64,000 bases of DNA from Dechloromonas sp. TW-R-39-2 (GTDB lineage Bacteria > Pseudomonadota > Gammaproteobacteria > Burkholderiales > Rhodocyclaceae): NCBI RefSeq assembly GCF_016864195.1, contig NZ_CP045202.1, positions 1,953,001 to 2,017,000 on the forward strand. Direction: 5' to 3'. Of the stretch, positions 62,053 through 64,000 are shown piece by piece. The notes under the pieces are model-generated. The model was given only the letters and a program-made list of their open reading frames with translations, did no database searches and was not told the DNA's origin. The number at the start of each line of letters is the position of its first letter. Position 1 is the stretch's first letter. The translations under genes were made by a program, and so were the position numbers.

Positions 62053-62556
62053 TTGAAAGTTAAAAGCCTTGTTCTGGCATCGTTGATGTCTGCCTTGTTT
62101 GTCACGGGTGCGAGTGCAGCCGAGTTGAAGGTCGGTTACGTCAATACGCAGCGCATTTTCCGTGATGCACCCGCTGCCCAGAAGGCAGCCAAGAAGCTTG
62201 AAGGTGAGTTTGCCAAGCGGGATCAGGATTTGCAGCGTATGGCCAAGCAATTGCAAGGGCTGCAGGAAAATCTCGAGAAAAACTCTGTCACCATGGCTGA
62301 AAGCGACCGCCGCGCCAAGGAAAAAGAGTTTGGCGAGTTGTCGCGCGAATTCCAGCGCAAACAGCGTGAATTCCGTGAAGACCTGAATCTGCGTCAGAAC
62401 GAAGAGAACGCTGCGGTGATCGAGAAGGCCAACAAGGCCATCAAGCAGATCGCTGAGTCCGACAAATACGACCTGATTCTTCAGGATGTAGTCTGGGTCA
62501 GCCCCAAGCTGGACATCACCGAGCGCGTGATCAAGGCACTTGCTGAAGGCAAGTAA
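62053..62556 (+). CDS. skp: Periplasmic chaperone Skp/OmpH
   Basis: Trimeric chaperone holding unfolded outer-membrane proteins for BamA. 167 residues starting with TTG 62053, seven bases after AGGAG. Signal peptide [22 protein letters not shown]; the mature protein starts [14 protein letters not shown] and has long coiled-coil arms ([19 protein letters not shown]...). A TTG start is unusual but has good support. Confidence 0.92.
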   Translation: MKVKSLVLASLMSALFVTGASAAELKVGYVNTQRIFRDAPAAQKAAKKLEGEFAKRDQDLQRMAKQLQGLQENLEKNSVTMAESDRRAKEKEFGELSREFQRKQREFREDLNLRQNEENAAVIEKANKAIKQIAESDKYDLILQDVVWVSPKLDITERVIKALAEGK

Positions 62557-63599
62557 TGCCTGCAGCCCGGGGTGTTGCTCTTTCCCTGGCTGAAATCGCC
62601 GCCCTTTTGGGCGGCGATGTATTTGGTGATGCCAAAACGGTGATCCATCAGGTTGCTACACTGGCCTCTGCCGGTGAGGGCGAAATTGGCTTTCTGGCCA
62701 ACCTGAAATACAAAAGCCAATTGCAGACGACGCGTGCTGCAGCCGTCATTGTCGCGCCCGAGTTCGCCGATTCTATCGATCGGCCACGTATCGTTACGGC
62801 AAATCCGTACGCTTACTATGCGCGCGTTGCCACCTTGCTTAATCCACGCTCCTCGTTGTCGCCAGGGATTCATCCGAGTGCATGCTCAGCATCTGCTGTG
62901 CCGGCTTCGGCGAGCATTGGGCCGCAGGTCAGCATCGGTTTCGGTGTGGTGCTTGGCGAGAACGTGACGATTCATGCCGGCTGTGTGATTGCCGATGATG
63001 TGAAAATCGGTGATGGTTGCGTGTTGTACCCCAATGTCAGCATTTATCAGGGATGTGAAATCGGATGTAATACGATTCTCCATTCCGGTGTCGTTATCGG
63101 GGCAGATGGATTTGGCTTTGCACCGGACAAAGGGGAATGGGTCAAGATTCCTCAAATCGGCCGGGTGATTATCGGGAATGATGTTGAAATCGGGGCCAGT
63201 ACCACGGTCGACCGCGGTGCGCTTGACGATACGGTGATCGGTGATGGTTGCAAGATTGATAACCAGATTCAGATCGGCCATAACTGCATCATCGGCAAGC
63301 ACTGCGTCATCGCTGCCTGTGCGGCAATCGCCGGCAGTGTGACCTTGCAGGACAAGGTAATCGTTGGCGGTGCGGCAATGATTGCAGGGCACGTGACGAT
63401 TGCTTCCGGTGCGGTAATTTCCGGCGGCTCCCTGGTAATGAAGAACATCACCAGGCCTGGGCAATACACCAGCGTTTTTCCGCTGGAAGAGCATGGCAAC
63501 TGGCTGCACAACGCAGCTCAGATCAGGCATCTCGCCAAGTTGGCCGAGCGTGTCTCCGAACTTGAGAAAAAACTTAAAAATATTAATGTAGAGGGTTGA
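62556..63599 (+). CDS. lpxD: UDP-3-O-(3-hydroxymyristoyl)glucosamine N-acyltransferase
   Basis: Third step of lipid A synthesis. 347 residues: N-terminal uridine-binding domain, then a left-handed beta-helix of hexapeptide repeats ([32 protein letters not shown]) and the catalytic His in QIGHNCIIG. The ATG is joined to the skp stop (TAATG). Confidence 0.96.
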   Translation: MPAARGVALSLAEIAALLGGDVFGDAKTVIHQVATLASAGEGEIGFLANLKYKSQLQTTRAAAVIVAPEFADSIDRPRIVTANPYAYYARVATLLNPRSSLSPGIHPSACSASAVPASASIGPQVSIGFGVVLGENVTIHAGCVIADDVKIGDGCVLYPNVSIYQGCEIGCNTILHSGVVIGADGFGFAPDKGEWVKIPQIGRVIIGNDVEIGASTTVDRGALDDTVIGDGCKIDNQIQIGHNCIIGKHCVIAACAAIAGSVTLQDKVIVGGAAMIAGHVTIASGAVISGGSLVMKNITRPGQYTSVFPLEEHGNWLHNAAQIRHLAKLAERVSELEKKLKNINVEG

Positions 63600-63603
63600 T
63601 TAA

Positions 63604-64000
63604 ATGGATATTCATGAAATTCTAGAGCACCTGCCGCATCGTTATCCCTTCCTGCTCGTCGACCGTGTGGTCAACGTGGAAGCCGGCAAATCGATTCACG
63701 CCTACAAAAATATCACCATGAATGAGCCGTATTTTGTCGGCCATTTTCCGCATCACCCGGTCATGCCTGGCGTCCTGATCATGGAAGCGCTGGCTCAAGC
63801 GGCTGGCATTCTTTCTTTCAAGACGATGGAATCCAAGCCTGATCCCAATTCGGTTTTCTACTTTGTCGGGATTGACGAGTGCCGCTTCAAGAAGCCGGTC
63901 ATGCCTGGCGACCAATTGCATCTGCATGTCGAAATTCTTCGCCAGATGCGCGGCATCTGGAAGTACAAGGCGGAAGCTCGTGTCGATGGCCAGGTTGTTG
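63604..64000 (+). CDS. fabZ: 3-hydroxyacyl-ACP dehydratase FabZ (cut by window end)
   Basis: Fatty-acid and lipid A precursor dehydratase. The visible 132 codons contain the family start [20 protein letters not shown] and the active-site helix [20 protein letters not shown] with the catalytic His and Glu. The gene continues past 64000; lpxA would be expected next. Confidence 0.97.
   Translation, partial: MDIHEILEHLPHRYPFLLVDRVVNVEAGKSIHAYKNITMNEPYFVGHFPHHPVMPGVLIMEALAQAAGILSFKTMESKPDPNSVFYFVGIDECRFKKPVMPGDQLHLHVEILRQMRGIWKYKAEARVDGQVV

Overview
This window is chromosomal DNA of a betaproteobacterium, most likely from the Rhodocyclales (Dechloromonas/Azonexus-like). The inference rests on protein sequences and gene orders: pheST-ihfA-merR-tRNA-Pro, a RegB/RegA redox two-component system next to a dihaem cytochrome c, a class I PHA synthase with two acetoacetyl-CoA reductases and PhaR, smc-zipA-ligA, and the rpsB-tsf-pyrH-frr-uppS-cdsA-dxr-rseP-bamA-skp-lpxD-fabZ series. 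Coding density is high, many genes are joined by 1-17 nt overlaps, and GC is moderately high except in one accessory patch. No rRNA, CRISPR array or intact prophage was seen.

Layout. 1-4391: a terminator from an upstream gene, pheS-pheT-ihfA-merR, then tRNA-Pro(GGG). 4513-9128: a complete branched-chain amino-acid-type ABC importer (binding protein, LivH, LivM, LivG, LivF). 9145-12574: regA-regB divergent from a dihaem cytochrome c and a small exported protein, with a near-perfect RegA-type box in the gap, then a membrane methyltransferase-like protein. 12576-17429: apeB, a lipase-like hydrolase, dnaQ, rnhA, a methyltransferase and divergent gloB. 17439-29376: a CheY-like regulator, a DUF748 giant, rmuC, a kinase-HDOD-GAF fusion, bamD divergent from rluD, pgeF and a ZIP transporter. 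29734-33690: PHA genes phaC-phaB-phaB-phaR with two identical candidate PhaR operators. 33721-44369: a deaminase, smc-zipA-ligA-galU, then hpt, a methyltransferase and a methylthioinosine-type phosphorylase.

44438-47960 is the only clear accessory region. It holds a type I secretion ABC transporter with two in-frame internal deletions, an intact exported protein of unknown function, the first 19 or so codons of what looks like an RTX/lipase-type exoprotein, an AT-rich membrane protein, and a REP-associated tyrosine transposase. A perfect 35-bp direct repeat lies just upstream of the last two. I read it as a decayed secretion/toxin locus invaded by a RAYT-type element.

47993-64000 returns to core genes: glnD and map on the minus strand, an orphan rfbD, and then the rpsB-to-fabZ series for translation, UMP and isoprenoid/phospholipid synthesis, outer-membrane assembly and lipid A. 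fabZ runs off the end of the window. The most interesting points are the RegA box with conserved RegB sensor residues, the fossil secretion locus with its 35-bp leader repeats, an apparent duplicated helix-hairpin-helix unit inside LigA, the MTI phosphorylase plus Hpt salvage pair, the structured rpsB leader, the PhaR operators and the folded spacer between the binding protein and livH.
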